Shown: piece after piece, positions 35,929 to 45,107 of the stretch | Position numbering within the stretch: the first letter of the stretch is position 1 | Layout: every line of letters begins with the position of its first letter | NCBI RefSeq assembly: GCF_000253115.1 | Contig: NC_014145.1 | Location: forward strand, 3,100,001-3,164,000 | Reading direction: 5' to 3' | Origin: Thiomonas arsenitoxydans | GTDB lineage: Bacteria > Pseudomonadota > Gammaproteobacteria > Burkholderiales > Burkholderiaceae_C | DNA: 64,000 bases | The notes under the pieces: generated by a model | Seen by the model: only the letters and a program-made list of their open reading frames with translations | Databases searched by the model: none | Told to the model about the DNA's origin: nothing | Made by a program: the position numbers and the translations under genes

Positions 35929-36555
35929 ATGCAACTCACCAGCCCCGCCTTTGCCGATGGTCAGCCGATTCCGCCGCAATATGCGTTTTGCAAACCGTCG
36001 GCGGTCGGCCATGTGGCGCTGTCGCAGAACTTCAACCCCCCGCTGGCCTGGTCGGACGTACCGCAGGGCGCGCAAAGTCTGGTGCTGGTCTGCCACGACC
36101 CCGACGTACCCAGCCGTGCCGACGACGTCAACCTCGATGGCCACACCGTACCCGCCGACCTGCCCCGGGTGGACTTCTATCACTGGCTGCTGGTGGACAT
36201 TCCGATCTCGCGCAGCCACATCGCTGAAAAAGAATTCAGCCATGAAGTCACCCCGCGCGGCAAACCAGGCCCCGAGTGCTCGGGCGGCATGCGTCAGGGC
36301 GTGAACGACTACACCGCCTGGTTCGCCGGAGATCAGGACATGGCCGGTCAGTATTTCGGTTACGACGGCCCCTGCCCGCCCTGGAACGACAGCCTGCTGC
36401 ACCACTACATCTTCACGCTGTACGCGCTAGATGTGGCGCGCTGCCCGGTGGACGGTGCGTTCAACGGCGCGCAACTTCGTGCGGCCCTCGCCGGGCATGT
36501 GCTGGCCCAGGCCAGCCTTACCGGCACCTACACCCTCAACCCCGCCCTGCGCTGA
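35929..36555 (+). CDS. YbhB/YbcL-type phosphatidylethanolamine-binding protein
   Basis: 208 residues of the PEBP/Raf-kinase-inhibitor-like family: NPPLAWSDVPQGAQSLVLVCHDPDVP, FYHWLLVDIP, GYDGPCPPWNDSLLHHYIFTLYALDV. Bacterial members are cytosolic proteins of unclear ligand. The insertion DDVNLDGHTVPADLPRVDF is common in proteobacterial members. ATG 35929 follows an AGGA-like Shine-Dalgarno (CCCCGGAGACACTC). Confidence 0.88.
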   Translation: MQLTSPAFADGQPIPPQYAFCKPSAVGHVALSQNFNPPLAWSDVPQGAQSLVLVCHDPDVPSRADDVNLDGHTVPADLPRVDFYHWLLVDIPISRSHIAEKEFSHEVTPRGKPGPECSGGMRQGVNDYTAWFAGDQDMAGQYFGYDGPCPPWNDSLLHHYIFTLYALDVARCPVDGAFNGAQLRAALAGHVLAQASLTGTYTLNPALR

Positions 36556-36558
36556 TCC

Positions 36559-36852
36559 ATGTCCGATACCCCAGACGCTCCGCCCCCTGCGCCCCCGCAG
36601 AAAAAAAAGGGCATGAATGTGCAGCTCAGCGGGCTGCTGGGCATCCTGCTGGGCATCGTGGTGCTGGTGGGCATTTTCAGCCTGCTGCGTGACCGCCTGG
36701 TGAACGAGCCGGTGGATGCGCCCCAGCTTCAAATGGCCAATGACAGCCCATGCATGGCCGATGGCCTCAAGGCGCTGGCCGCCAGCGGCAAACCCATCAC
36801 CTACGGCCAGTTGGGCGATCTGAAAAAACAGTGCGGCGAAGATGGCGAATGA
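36559..36852 (+). CDS. Small single-pass membrane protein, unknown
   Basis: 97 residues. A Pro-rich N-terminus (MSDTPDAPPPAPPQKKKG) precedes one hydrophobic helix (LSGLLGILLGIVVLVGIFSLL, about 23-43), then a ~50-residue soluble part with two Cys. It lies three bases after the PEBP gene, so it is probably co-transcribed. No family was recognised. It is convergent with the histidine kinase gene. Confidence 0.65.
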   Translation: MSDTPDAPPPAPPQKKKGMNVQLSGLLGILLGIVVLVGIFSLLRDRLVNEPVDAPQLQMANDSPCMADGLKALAASGKPITYGQLGDLKKQCGEDGE

Positions 36853-36885
36853 TCAGTTCGGGTGCAGCGGGCGTGGAACACCGCC

Positions 36886-38385
36886 TTACTTCACCCGCCC
36901 GAACTGCACCTGCACCCTCAAGCCCTGAGCGGACGCGCCCCGCGGCAAATCGCTCAGCGTGATCTCGGCATCATGCTGGCGGGCGATTTCGCGCACGATG
37001 GCCAGCCCCAGCCCGCTGCCCTCGCTACCGTTGTCCAGAATGCGATAGAACGGCTCGAACACCAGCGCACGTTCCGCTTCGGGAATGCCGGGCCCGCTGT
37101 CATCCACCTGAAGCTGCACCACGGGCGAGCTGCGCGCCTCATCAGCCGTCGCGCTGCGCAGCCTCAGGGTCACGCTGCCTCCCGGCGGGGTGTAAGTGAT
37201 GGCGTTGTGCAGCAGATTCTTGATGAGTTCCTGCAACAACAAGGCGTTGCCGCGCACCGGTAGCGGCAGCGGGGGGCTGTCGAACTCCAGTTCCAGTTGC
37301 TTGTCGAGCGCCAGCATGGCCAGTTCCTGCATGGCTTCTGCGGCGGGCTGGCGCAGGTCGATGGTCTCGAACACGGCACGTGCCGCACCGCCCTGATTTT
37401 CCGCGCGGGTGAGCGCCAGCAACTGGTTGACCAGCCGGGTGGTGCGCTCCACGCTGCGGCCGATCTGCCGCAGACTGGCGCGCAGATCGGCCGGGTCGGT
37501 TTCGCGCTGCGCCAGCTCGGCCTGCATGCGCAGACCGGCCAGCGGGGTCTTGATCTGATGCGCGGCATCGGCGATAAAACGCTTTTGCGTCTGCAGCGAC
37601 TGTTGCAAGCGGGCGAACAGACTGTTGATCGAATCGACCAGCGGCGCGATTTCTTCCGGCGCCTCCTGTTCGTCGATCGGGCTGATGTCGTCGGCACGGC
37701 GGCGGCGGATGCGCGCCTGCAATTCGTTGAGCGGCGCGATGCCCTGCCCCAACCCGAACCACACCAGCAAAATGAAAATCGGCACCACGACGAATTGCGG
37801 TAGGATGACGCCCTGCACGATGTCGCGCGCCAGCCGGGTGCGCGCCTCCGTGCTCTGCGCCACCTGCACCAGCACGGGACCGGTCGCGCTGGCCCCGTGC
37901 TGCACTCGCGGCCAGACCCAGACCCCGGCCAATCGTGCGCTGTGCGCGCCGATCTCACTGTCACGCCAGATCACCGTCAGCGGAGCACCCGCCTGCGTGG
38001 GCGGCAAGCTCGCCGGGGCGGGCAGGCCCGCCTCGCCCGCCAGCAGCGCACCGGCCTTGCTACGCACCTGGTAGCCGAGAATGCCGCCCACTGGCGGCTG
38101 TCGCAGCGTCTGCTGCCACAGGGCCGACTGCGCCGCGCCCTGCGCGCCTTCGGTCTGCACCTGCGCGGCAAGTTGCAGCAGGGTGTGCTCCAGTGCCGCG
38201 TCGTAAGGTTTGGCGGAAATGGCCTGCGCCACCAGATAAGTGATACCGATGGACAGCGGCCACAGCAACAGCATGGGCGCGAGCATCCAGTCGAGAATTT
38301 CGCCAAACAGCGAGCGTGGATGATGCCGACGTTTGCGCCCCGCCGCCCCTTCGGTCGGCTCGCCGGAGGGCGAGATTTCAGGCAT
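36886..38385 (-). CDS. Sensor histidine kinase (TctE-like)
   Basis: About 499 residues. The N-terminal transmembrane helix (LDWMLAPMLLLWPLSIGITYLV) and 2CSK_N-like periplasmic domain are followed by a second helix (LPQFVVVPIFILLVWFGLG), then a HAMP-like linker. The H-box is RFIADAAHQIKTPLAGLRMQAEL. ATPase motifs NLLHNAITYTP (N), VDDSGPGIP (G1) and GSGLGLAIVREIA (G2) are intact. The start (MPEISPSGE) overlaps the response regulator stop by 8 bases. The signal is unknown; TctE-like kinases often sense organic acids. Confidence 0.92.
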   Translation of the reverse strand: MPEISPSGEPTEGAAGRKRRHHPRSLFGEILDWMLAPMLLLWPLSIGITYLVAQAISAKPYDAALEHTLLQLAAQVQTEGAQGAAQSALWQQTLRQPPVGGILGYQVRSKAGALLAGEAGLPAPASLPPTQAGAPLTVIWRDSEIGAHSARLAGVWVWPRVQHGASATGPVLVQVAQSTEARTRLARDIVQGVILPQFVVVPIFILLVWFGLGQGIAPLNELQARIRRRRADDISPIDEQEAPEEIAPLVDSINSLFARLQQSLQTQKRFIADAAHQIKTPLAGLRMQAELAQRETDPADLRASLRQIGRSVERTTRLVNQLLALTRAENQGGAARAVFETIDLRQPAAEAMQELAMLALDKQLELEFDSPPLPLPVRGNALLLQELIKNLLHNAITYTPPGGSVTLRLRSATADEARSSPVVQLQVDDSGPGIPEAERALVFEPFYRILDNGSEGSGLGLAIVREIARQHDAEITLSDLPRGASAQGLRVQVQFGRVK

Positions 38386-39097
38386 CGGCACGAGGAGGCG
38401 CGGCCGACTCGGCCGAAGTCGCGGCAACCGGGACGATTTTCTCCAGACAGTAGCCCAGACCGCGCACCGTGGCGATGCGCACCGGGCCGACTTCGATCTT
38501 TTTCCGCAGCCGGTGCACATACACCTCGATGGCGTTGGTGCTCACCTCCTCACCCCAAACGCACAGATGCTCGACGAGCTGGTCCTTGCTCACCAGCCGC
38601 CCGGCGCGCTGCAGCAGCACTTCGAGCAGGGTGAGTTCGCGCGCCGAGAGTTCCACCACATGACCGTCGAGCGTGACCACGCGGCCAGTGATGTCGTAGT
38701 GCAGCGGGCCGTGCTGGATGACGGCGCTGGCGCCGCCCATGCCCCGGCGCGACAGGGCTCGCACCCGGGCTTCGAGCTCCTGCAGCGCGAAGGGCTTGGC
38801 CATGTAGTCGTCGGCGCCGAGGTCGAGGCCGCGCACCTTGTCTTCCACACTGTCGGCCGCGGTGAGAATGAGCACCGGCACGGTGGCGCCGCGTGCGCGC
38901 AGCTTGCGCAACACCTCGAAGCCCGACAGCCGCGGCAGCCCCAGGTCGAGAATCAGCAGATCGAATTCGCTGGACTGCAGCGCGGCGTCGGCGCTGTTGC
39001 CGTCGGCCACCTGATCGACCGCATAACCCAGAGCGCGCAGAGAGCGCAACAGGCCGTCGGCCAAGACCCGGTCATCTTCGGCAATCAGAATGCGCAT
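38378..39097 (-). CDS. OmpR-family response regulator
   Basis: About 239 residues. The receiver domain begins MRILIAEDDRVLADGLL, with acidic pocket EDD, phosphoacceptor Asp in LLILDLGLPRLSG, and KPF Lys. The C-terminal winged helix has VVELSARELTLLEVLLQ and NAIEVYVHRLRKKIE, with VRGLGYCLE at the end. It is encoded just upstream of, and overlapping, its cognate sensor. The upstream in-frame extension lacks family sequence, so ATG 39097 is chosen. Confidence 0.94.
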   Translation of the reverse strand: MRILIAEDDRVLADGLLRSLRALGYAVDQVADGNSADAALQSSEFDLLILDLGLPRLSGFEVLRKLRARGATVPVLILTAADSVEDKVRGLDLGADDYMAKPFALQELEARVRALSRRGMGGASAVIQHGPLHYDITGRVVTLDGHVVELSARELTLLEVLLQRAGRLVSKDQLVEHLCVWGEEVSTNAIEVYVHRLRKKIEVGPVRIATVRGLGYCLEKIVPVAATSAESAAPPRADA

Positions 39098-39156
39098 GCT
39101 TGTCTCCACGATGTGCCCAATGCGCTGCCGTTGCGCCCGGACGTTTCGGGAGGATT

Positions 39157-40254
39157 TTAGGGCGCGGCGGCGACCCGTTCCTGCAATGCGACAGGCAATG
39201 CCCCGCTCCATTGCAACTGCACCGTGCGCGTGGGAAAGGCAAACTCCGCGCCGATGCGCTCGCATTCACGCACCAGACCGAGGTTGATCGCCTGCTGGGT
39301 ATCCATATAGGCGGTGTAGTCGGAGGTTTTCATCCAGTACACGACTTCAAAGTTCAGTCTGGAATCGCCGAAATCCTTGAAATGCGCGCGGTCGAAGCGG
39401 GCGTTGGGCTGCTGATCGACGATGGTTTTAACCACTGCTGGAATCTGCTCCAGGGTTTCTGCCGATGTGTCGTAGGTCACGCCGAAGGCGAAGACGATGC
39501 GCCGCTCCTGCATGAACTTGTAGTTGCGCAGCCGGGCCTTGGTGAGATCGGTGTTGGAGAACACCACGATCTCGCCGCTGATGGAACGGATGCGGGTAGT
39601 TTTCAGGCCGATGTTCTCGACCGTGCCGGAGAAGTTGTCCACGACGACGAAGTGCCCGATCTGGAAGGGCTTGTCGAGCACGATGGACAGACTGGAGAAC
39701 AGGTCGCCCAGAATGTTCTGCAAGGCCAGGCCCACCGCAATGCCGCCCACGCCCAGACCGGCCAGCAGGGTGGTGACGTTAAATCCGAGGTTGTTGAGCA
39801 GTAGCAAAAAGACCAGCGACCACAGCAGCAGCCGGGCGATGAAACTCATCGCAGCCAGGCCGGTGGCGGTTTCGGGGTCGTGAGAAATGGCGCGCTCGCG
39901 CGAGACGCGAATCCAGAAATCGAGAAAGCGCGACACCCACAGCCCGGTCTGCAGAAACAGCGCCACGGCCGCCAGCCCCAACGCCCATTTGCTCACCGCC
40001 TCGGGCAGGCTGAGGCTTTGCACCGCCGGGTAAAGGCCGATGAGCGCGGCCAGCGGCAGGCGCGTGCCCTGCACCGCGTTGACCAGCGCGTCGTTCCAAT
40101 GATTGCGGGTGTGCGAGGCCAGGGCGCTGATCCACGACACCAGAATCGGCTTGACCACGGAGACCAGCACCACGGCCAACAGCAGCCAGCCCAGCGCCAG
40201 CAGCCAGCTCTGCAAAGGGTTATTCAAAAAAGGAAGGGATAGCCATGCGCTCAT
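39157..40254 (-). CDS. MscS-family mechanosensitive channel
   Basis: About 365 residues. Five N-terminal hydrophobic helices precede the MscS pore and beta domain: LLAGLGVGGIAVGLALQNILGDLFSSLSIVLDKPF, GHFVVVDNFSGTVENIGLKTTRIR and VVFSNTDLTKARLRNY. It should open on membrane tension and let solutes out during hypo-osmotic shock. ATG 40254 (MSAWLSLPF) has a GAAAGG ribosome binding site and starts 25 bases after the preceding gene. It is the last gene of the glucosylglycerol cluster. Confidence 0.9.
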   Translation of the reverse strand: MSAWLSLPFLNNPLQSWLLALGWLLLAVVLVSVVKPILVSWISALASHTRNHWNDALVNAVQGTRLPLAALIGLYPAVQSLSLPEAVSKWALGLAAVALFLQTGLWVSRFLDFWIRVSRERAISHDPETATGLAAMSFIARLLLWSLVFLLLLNNLGFNVTTLLAGLGVGGIAVGLALQNILGDLFSSLSIVLDKPFQIGHFVVVDNFSGTVENIGLKTTRIRSISGEIVVFSNTDLTKARLRNYKFMQERRIVFAFGVTYDTSAETLEQIPAVVKTIVDQQPNARFDRAHFKDFGDSRLNFEVVYWMKTSDYTAYMDTQQAINLGLVRECERIGAEFAFPTRTVQLQWSGALPVALQERVAAAP

Positions 40255-40279
40255 CTCGTAGCCTTTCTCGGGAAAAAAA

Positions 40280-41401
40280 TCAGAATGGGGGCGGTGACGA
40301 ACCGGTTTGAGCAAGCTCATGCCACTGCACGCGTCGACGCGGCAAATGCCCGGGCTGGACGCGCTGCATATAGGCGATCATGCCTTCGCGAATACGGCAG
40401 CGCAGTTCCCAGGCGCGCGCCGAATTGGCCGCACTCACCAAAAAGCGCACCTGCACCGCGGTCTCGGTGGCGTCGGTCACATGCACCAGGGCCAGGCGGC
40501 CGTCCCAGTCGGGGTCGGCCGCGCATAGACGCTTGAGCTCGTCGCGCAGTTGTTCGATCGGCGTGGCGTAGTCCACCCACAGAAACACCGTGCCTAGCAG
40601 GCTGGCGCTGGAGCGCGTCCAGTTCTGGAACGGGTGTTCGATGAACCACTGCAGCGGCAGGATCAGCCGCCGTTCGTCCCAGACGCGAAACACCACATAG
40701 GTACCGGTGATCTCCTCCACCCGTCCCCATTCGCCCTCGACGATGAGCACGTCGTTGATGCGAATCGGTTCGGTCATCGCAATCTGCAGACCTGCCAGCA
40801 GATTGCTGAGCACCGGCCGCGCGGCAAAACCCACCACCAGACCGGCAATGCCCGCCGACGCCAGCAGGCTGGCGCCGATCTGCCGCACATCGGGAATGCT
40901 CATCAGCGCCACGGCCAGGCCGACGAGCAGAATAAGGAAGCTCAGCACCCGGGTGAGCACCCGGGCCCGGGTGAGCAGACCGCGCACCTCCAGATTGGAG
41001 TCGAGCAGATTGGGATCGTCGGGCAGTTGCAGGCCGCCGCGCCGCAGCACCACCAACTCGCCGCCCGACCGCACCAGGCGCATGGCCAGCCAGGTCAACG
41101 CAGCGATCAGGCTCAGGTGCAACGGCGCAATTACCCACGACCAGTTCTCCAGCCGCTGCTGCAAAAATCCCGCATCGAGACGCAATATCAGCAACAGCCA
41201 GGCCAGCCGCAGCGGATTGCGCAGGCGCAGATACAAAAACTGCCCGTTGCCTTCCGGCCCGCTGGCTTTGCGCAGCAGTCTCGCCCCCAGCATGAACACT
41301 GGCGCCGCCAGCAGGGTGAGGGCGATGGCCAGCGCGTCAGGCGGGTGGGACGATGCCCACGCCCACAGCATCGTCCAGGTCGCATTCAGGTTGTTGTGCA
41401 T
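40280..41401 (-). CDS. MscS-like channel protein
   Basis: About 373 residues with four to five N-terminal membrane helices and an MscS core (LLASAGIAGLVVGFAARPVLSNLLAGLQIAMTEPIRINDVLIVEGEWGRVEEITGTYVVFRVWDERR split over pore and beta domain). The C-terminal domain is RFLVSAANSARAWELRCRIREGMIAYMQ. It differs clearly from the downstream MscS gene, so the pair is not a recent duplication. It starts 14 bases after the glucosyltransferase stop. Confidence 0.87.
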   Translation of the reverse strand: MHNNLNATWTMLWAWASSHPPDALAIALTLLAAPVFMLGARLLRKASGPEGNGQFLYLRLRNPLRLAWLLLILRLDAGFLQQRLENWSWVIAPLHLSLIAALTWLAMRLVRSGGELVVLRRGGLQLPDDPNLLDSNLEVRGLLTRARVLTRVLSFLILLVGLAVALMSIPDVRQIGASLLASAGIAGLVVGFAARPVLSNLLAGLQIAMTEPIRINDVLIVEGEWGRVEEITGTYVVFRVWDERRLILPLQWFIEHPFQNWTRSSASLLGTVFLWVDYATPIEQLRDELKRLCAADPDWDGRLALVHVTDATETAVQVRFLVSAANSARAWELRCRIREGMIAYMQRVQPGHLPRRRVQWHELAQTGSSPPPF

Positions 41402-41417
41402 CGCTGGATTGCTCGGC

Positions 41418-42899
41418 TTACCGCGACCGCAACTGCGCGAACAGTTCGAGCACGTGGTGCGTCCAGTGGGTGATGTCGTAACGTTGGATGAGTGCATCCA
41501 TGCGCTGCATGCGCTCGCGCTGTTCGTCGCGCGGCATGTCCAGCGCCCGGTCGATGGCGTCGTCCATCTGGCTGATGCTGTAGGGATTGACCAGCACGGC
41601 GTCCTGCAACTCCACCGCTGCCCCGGCGAACTCCGACAGCACCAGCACGCCGCTCTCGTTCACATGCGCGGCGATGAACTCCTTGGCCACGAGGTTCAGA
41701 CCGTCGCGCAGCGGCGTGATCCAGCAGATGTCGGCGGCGCGGTAGTAGCTCAGCGTCTCCTCGAAAGGCATGGGCGTGGTGGACAGCAGGATGGGTGTCC
41801 AGGTGAGCGAGCCATGATGGCCGTTGATGCGCCCGACGAGTTGTTCGATGTTCTGCTGCGCCCGCTTGTAGACCCGCATGCCGTCGGCCGCGGCCACAGC
41901 CGTGACCAGCAGCCTGATTCTGCCGTGCAGCTCGGGGCGGCGCGCCAGCAGGCGCTCGAAGGCCAGCAGCATTTCGCGCGTGCCCTTGGCATAGTCCACC
42001 CGACCGATCGACACGATGGTGGTCTGCCCGGACATTTCGCGGCGGATGTGCGCCACCCGCGCCAGGTTGTCGGGCTTCTGCACCGTGCTGCGGATGAGGT
42101 CGGCATGGGTGCCGATGGGAAAGGCATCGATGCGGATCGTGCGCCCGCCCACTGCGATGGAGACTGGCGTGACCGGCTCGGACAGCGCGGTGCCCGTGGC
42201 CTGCAGTTCCGGCTCCACCGCGCGCTCGATCAGGCCCTCGATTCTGCGCAGAGACTGTACCAGCGCGGCGAAGTTGCGGGCGTAGCGCGGCACGTGAAAG
42301 CCCACCAGATCGCAATCGAGCAGCGAGGCCAGAATCTCATCGCGCCAGGGCAGGATGTTGAACACATCGGGCGCAGGAAACGGCGTGTGGTGGAAAAAGG
42401 CGATCTTCACATCCGGGCGCATCTGCCGCACGAAGCCCGGCACCAGCCACAGGTTGTAGTCGTGCACCCAGATCACCGCCCCCGGCGCGGCCTCGGCGCA
42501 GGCGGCTTGCGCAAACAGGCGGTTGACCTCGCGGAACACACTCCACTGGCAGTTCTCGGTGGAGTAGAGCGAGGGAAAGCTGTTGAGAATGGGCCACAGC
42601 GCCTCTTTCGAGACGACGTGATAGAACTGGCTGATCTGCTCGGCGGTCAGCGGCAGCCGCACGACTTCATAGCTGCCATAGCTGTCGTTCACCGTGATGC
42701 GGCGCTCGAACTTCGCAGCTTTTCCCGTCGGCGCCTTTTTCCACGCCACCCAGCTGGCGCGGTCGACCTGACCGATGAAACCCTTGAGGGCCGGCACGAT
42801 GCCGTTGGGGCTTTTGTTTTCTTTGAGGACGATCTGACCGTTCTCGACGAACTCCTCATACGGTTGTCTGTGATAGACGATGACCAGAGATGAAGCCAT
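41418..42899 (-). CDS. ggpS: Glucosylglycerol-phosphate synthase (GgpS-type GT20)
   Basis: About 493 residues in the trehalose-6-phosphate synthase (GT20) superfamily. The N-terminus [16 protein letters not shown] followed by [16 protein letters not shown] is the pattern of cyanobacterial and proteobacterial GgpS, and differs from OtsA, which starts with RLVVVSNR-type sequence. Further motifs are [46 protein letters not shown] and [16 protein letters not shown]. The known reaction is ADP-glucose plus glycerol-3-phosphate to glucosylglycerol-phosphate. Its start overlaps the HAD phosphatase gene by 44 bases, with ribosome site GGGAGA. OtsA remains the fallback annotation. Confidence 0.8.
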   Translation of the reverse strand: MASSLVIVYHRQPYEEFVENGQIVLKENKSPNGIVPALKGFIGQVDRASWVAWKKAPTGKAAKFERRITVNDSYGSYEVVRLPLTAEQISQFYHVVSKEALWPILNSFPSLYSTENCQWSVFREVNRLFAQAACAEAAPGAVIWVHDYNLWLVPGFVRQMRPDVKIAFFHHTPFPAPDVFNILPWRDEILASLLDCDLVGFHVPRYARNFAALVQSLRRIEGLIERAVEPELQATGTALSEPVTPVSIAVGGRTIRIDAFPIGTHADLIRSTVQKPDNLARVAHIRREMSGQTTIVSIGRVDYAKGTREMLLAFERLLARRPELHGRIRLLVTAVAAADGMRVYKRAQQNIEQLVGRINGHHGSLTWTPILLSTTPMPFEETLSYYRAADICWITPLRDGLNLVAKEFIAAHVNESGVLVLSEFAGAAVELQDAVLVNPYSISQMDDAIDRALDMPRDEQRERMQRMDALIQRYDITHWTHHVLELFAQLRSR

Positions 42900-43626
42900 T
42901 GAAGTCTCCCTGTTGATGAAATCGCTGCAGGGCGTCGAGCACCCCGGCTGCGCCCGGCTGGGCGCTGCGGTACACATTGGTATGCGGCGTGATGGCATGA
43001 TCGAGCGCGGCCTCGCGGTTGCTCACGGCCACGCCGGTCAGACCGGTCTGGAACATCGACAGATCGTTGAGCGTGTCGCCAGCCACCAGGGTGCGGTGTT
43101 CAGGCAGGCCGAGCGCGGCCAGGGTGCGCAACAGGGTCGAGCCTTTCTGCACCCCGCGCGGCAGCACGTCGAAATACTGGTTGTCCGACATCAGGGTGTC
43201 GAAGCCCAGTCGCCGCAATTCAGTCGCAGCCACCTGCACCGGCTCCGGACGACGGTAAAAATACGATCGTCTGCGACCGCCGTGCGGCGGTTGGGGCTGC
43301 AGCTCTGGATGCCGGCGTACGATGTCGTCGATCTGCTGCACGCGATCGGCAGGCCAGCTCGCGTCGAGCCAATGATCGATCGCCGGAATTGGCGCGAAGT
43401 CGGCGCCGGTCGCCACGCTAGTGCCCACGTCGCCAATCACATGATCGGGTTGCACCGGCAGATCTCGCGCGAGTTGGCGCATGAAGTCGAACCCGCGACC
43501 GCTGACAAAAATCAGCACGATCTCGCTGCGGCGCTGCGCGATCCATTCATATAGCGCCGTGCGCTGCGCCTCGTTGCCGCCCAGAAAAGTGCCGTCCAGA
43601 TCGGTGGCCAGAATGGTTTGTGGCAT
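42856..43626 (-). CDS. HAD-family phosphatase, probable glucosylglycerol-phosphate phosphatase
   Basis: About 256 residues, Cof/sucrose-phosphatase-like HAD type. Motif I is ATDLDGTFLG, motif II is in FVSGRG, motif III is the Lys of VQKGSTLL, and motif IV is VAGDTLNDLSMF. Known proteobacterial GgpPS enzymes fuse an N-terminal HAD phosphatase to GgpS; here the same order exists as two genes overlapping by 44 bases. The function is inferred from this arrangement. The start ATG 43626 has a perfect AAGGAGG five bases upstream; a start in the gpsA stop (43641) is also possible. Confidence 0.78.
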   Translation of the reverse strand: MPQTILATDLDGTFLGGNEAQRTALYEWIAQRRSEIVLIFVSGRGFDFMRQLARDLPVQPDHVIGDVGTSVATGADFAPIPAIDHWLDASWPADRVQQIDDIVRRHPELQPQPPHGGRRRSYFYRRPEPVQVAATELRRLGFDTLMSDNQYFDVLPRGVQKGSTLLRTLAALGLPEHRTLVAGDTLNDLSMFQTGLTGVAVSNREAALDHAITPHTNVYRSAQPGAAGVLDALQRFHQQGDFNGFISGHRLSQTTV

Positions 43627-43637
43627 CGACGCCTCCT

Positions 43638-44810
43638 TCATTGCGACTGCCGCGACTGCGCGCGTGACAGGGTGGGCCGCAAGCCCTGCGCGTCGCGCAG
43701 CAGCCGGTGCGCATGCGCGCCCGAAGCGACGGGTAAGCCGAGCGCGTCGTCCTGCTGCACCGGCTGAGTCAACAGGCGCCGCAAGGCCTCCTCTGCCGTT
43801 TGACGGCGCCCCAGCACATCGCGCACCACAGCCGCCACCTGCAAATGCAGGCCGAGCCGCCGCTCCAGAATTTGCACCGACTGGCTACTGATCGCGCCTT
43901 CGGCCAACTCGCCCTCGCCGCCGGGGAATTCGCCGCGCCCCAGCTGCATGCCCAGCCGGGTGTTGCGCGATTGGGTCGACGACGCGGTGAGAAACAGATC
44001 GCCCGCACCCGCGCTCGACAACAGGGTTTCAGGGCGGCCGCCCAGCGCCAGGGTGAGACGCCTCATGTCCTGCAGGCCGCGCGTCAGAATGGCCGCGCGC
44101 GCGTTCTCGCCCTGCTCGCAGCTCATGGCCATGCCGCAGGCGATGGCGATCATGTTTTTGAGCGCGCCGCCGACCTGCACGCCGATGGCATCGTCCGTCA
44201 CGTCGAGCTGCACCTGACCTGCGGCGAACGCCGTGCGCAAGCCCCCCATCAGCCGCTGCGCGTGGCTTTGCACATCGACCGCACCGCGCTGACGCAGCGC
44301 AGGCAGACCGACCGTGAGCGCTGCAGGCTGCCCGCGCACCACCTCATGCGCAAAGCTCGGCCCGCCGATCGCACCGATGAGCGCGCCCGGCCGCAACTCC
44401 TGCTGTAACACCTGAGTCATCAGCGCGCCGCTGTCGCGCTCGATCCCTTTGCAGGCGGCCAACACCACCGCGCGCCGTTGCAGCCAGGGCGCGGCAGCGC
44501 GCGCCACCTCGCGCAACGCAGCCGACGGCACGACCATGAACACCGCGTTGGCGCCGTCAAGCACCTCGGCCATCTGGCTGCTCGCCTTCAGGCCCGCAGG
44601 CAATTCCAGATCCGGCAAATGGCGCGGATTGCGCGCCTGGGTGGCGATGGCGTGGGTGAGATCGGGGCGGCGCGCCCACAGGCGCACCTCCAGCCCGCCG
44701 CGCCGCAAGGCGCATGCCAGTGCCGTGCCCCACGCACCAGCGCCGATCACGGCAACAACGGGGGCAAGGGTCGGATTGCCGACGATGAATGATGAAGCAG
44801 AGTTCTGCAT
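43638..44810 (-). CDS. gpsA: NAD(P)-dependent glycerol-3-phosphate dehydrogenase
   Basis: About 390 residues, somewhat longer than the usual ~335. The Rossmann motif VAVIGAGAWGTALA is near the N-terminus, followed by FMVVPSAALREV, VVLAACKGIE, GGPSFAHEV, VGGALKNMIAIACGM (catalytic Lys) and SSAGAGDLFLTASSTQSRN. It reduces dihydroxyacetone phosphate to glycerol-3-phosphate, for phospholipids and, in this context, for glucosylglycerol. The extra length is at the C-terminus (after VQQDDALGLPVAS). Its ATG follows GGGAGAG. The upstream region is a run of hairpins. Confidence 0.93.
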   Translation of the reverse strand: MQNSASSFIVGNPTLAPVVAVIGAGAWGTALACALRRGGLEVRLWARRPDLTHAIATQARNPRHLPDLELPAGLKASSQMAEVLDGANAVFMVVPSAALREVARAAAPWLQRRAVVLAACKGIERDSGALMTQVLQQELRPGALIGAIGGPSFAHEVVRGQPAALTVGLPALRQRGAVDVQSHAQRLMGGLRTAFAAGQVQLDVTDDAIGVQVGGALKNMIAIACGMAMSCEQGENARAAILTRGLQDMRRLTLALGGRPETLLSSAGAGDLFLTASSTQSRNTRLGMQLGRGEFPGGEGELAEGAISSQSVQILERRLGLHLQVAAVVRDVLGRRQTAEEALRRLLTQPVQQDDALGLPVASGAHAHRLLRDAQGLRPTLSRAQSRQSQ

Positions 44811-44828
44811 GGACTCTCCCAAGGTCGT

Positions 44829-45049
44829 GGACAACCCTGTAGGTTGTCCGATGGCAGAACGCCCAGCAAAGCGGGGCGTGGCGACTGGGCGGCCGCGCGT
44901 GCAGACGCGGCCGGGGGGCATTCAGAGCGAATGCCATGAAGCGCGGGGTTGGCTTGAACCCCTTATGCCGTCCAGGGGACGAACGAGAAATTTCTGGCCC
45001 GCGCAGGCCAGGAGGCACACCAGAAGACACAAGTAGAAGTCGCTACTTG
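44829..45049 (-). other. Run of consecutive hairpins upstream of gpsA (candidate structured leader RNA)
   Basis: Seven short perfect or near-perfect stems follow each other in 221 bases: GGACAACC (44829-44849), CGCCCAG (44860-44891), GGCCGCG (44891-44912), GGCATTC (44917-44935), GGGGTT (44945-44962), CTGGCC (44994-45011) and CAAGTAG (45030-45049). An eighth, CATTGA/TCAATG, is at 45070-45090. Stems differ in sequence, so this is not a simple repeat. It occupies what would be the 5' leader of the gpsA-ggpS-mscS transcript. It could be a cis-regulatory RNA, a small RNA, or a mosaic of palindromic repeats. Confidence 0.45.
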
Positions 45050-45078
45050 CGGTGATATTTCTGGAGACTCATTGAATC

Positions 45079-45107
45079 AAAATATCAATGGGTAGATTGT
45101 AAAGCAA
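45079..45107 (-). promoter_or_regulatory. Candidate sigma-70 promoter for the gpsA-ggpS-mscS cluster
   Basis: On the minus strand, TTGCTT (45107-45102), 17 bases, then TATTTT (45084-45079), inside a strikingly A+T-rich block (about 45055-45160). A start near 45072 would give a leader of about 260 nt holding the hairpins. Confidence 0.4.

Noticed and set aside
36843..36906. CAGTTCGGG / CCCGAACTG pairing between two convergent genes as a terminator
   Set aside because: The spacer is long and there is no T-tract, and the right arm lies inside the kinase coding sequence.
41418..42899. Trehalose-6-phosphate synthase (OtsA) as the name for this GT20 enzyme
   Set aside because: The N-terminal HRQPYEE and [13 protein letters not shown] pattern, the HAD partner and gpsA fit GgpS better. 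OtsA is kept only as a fallback.
44557..45030. Minus-strand open frame through the gpsA leader as a leader peptide or gene
   Set aside because: It continues out of frame into gpsA, has Arg/Pro-rich shadow composition and no family match.
44829..45090. Hairpin array as a CRISPR
   Set aside because: The stems differ in sequence and spacing, and there is no repeated direct unit.
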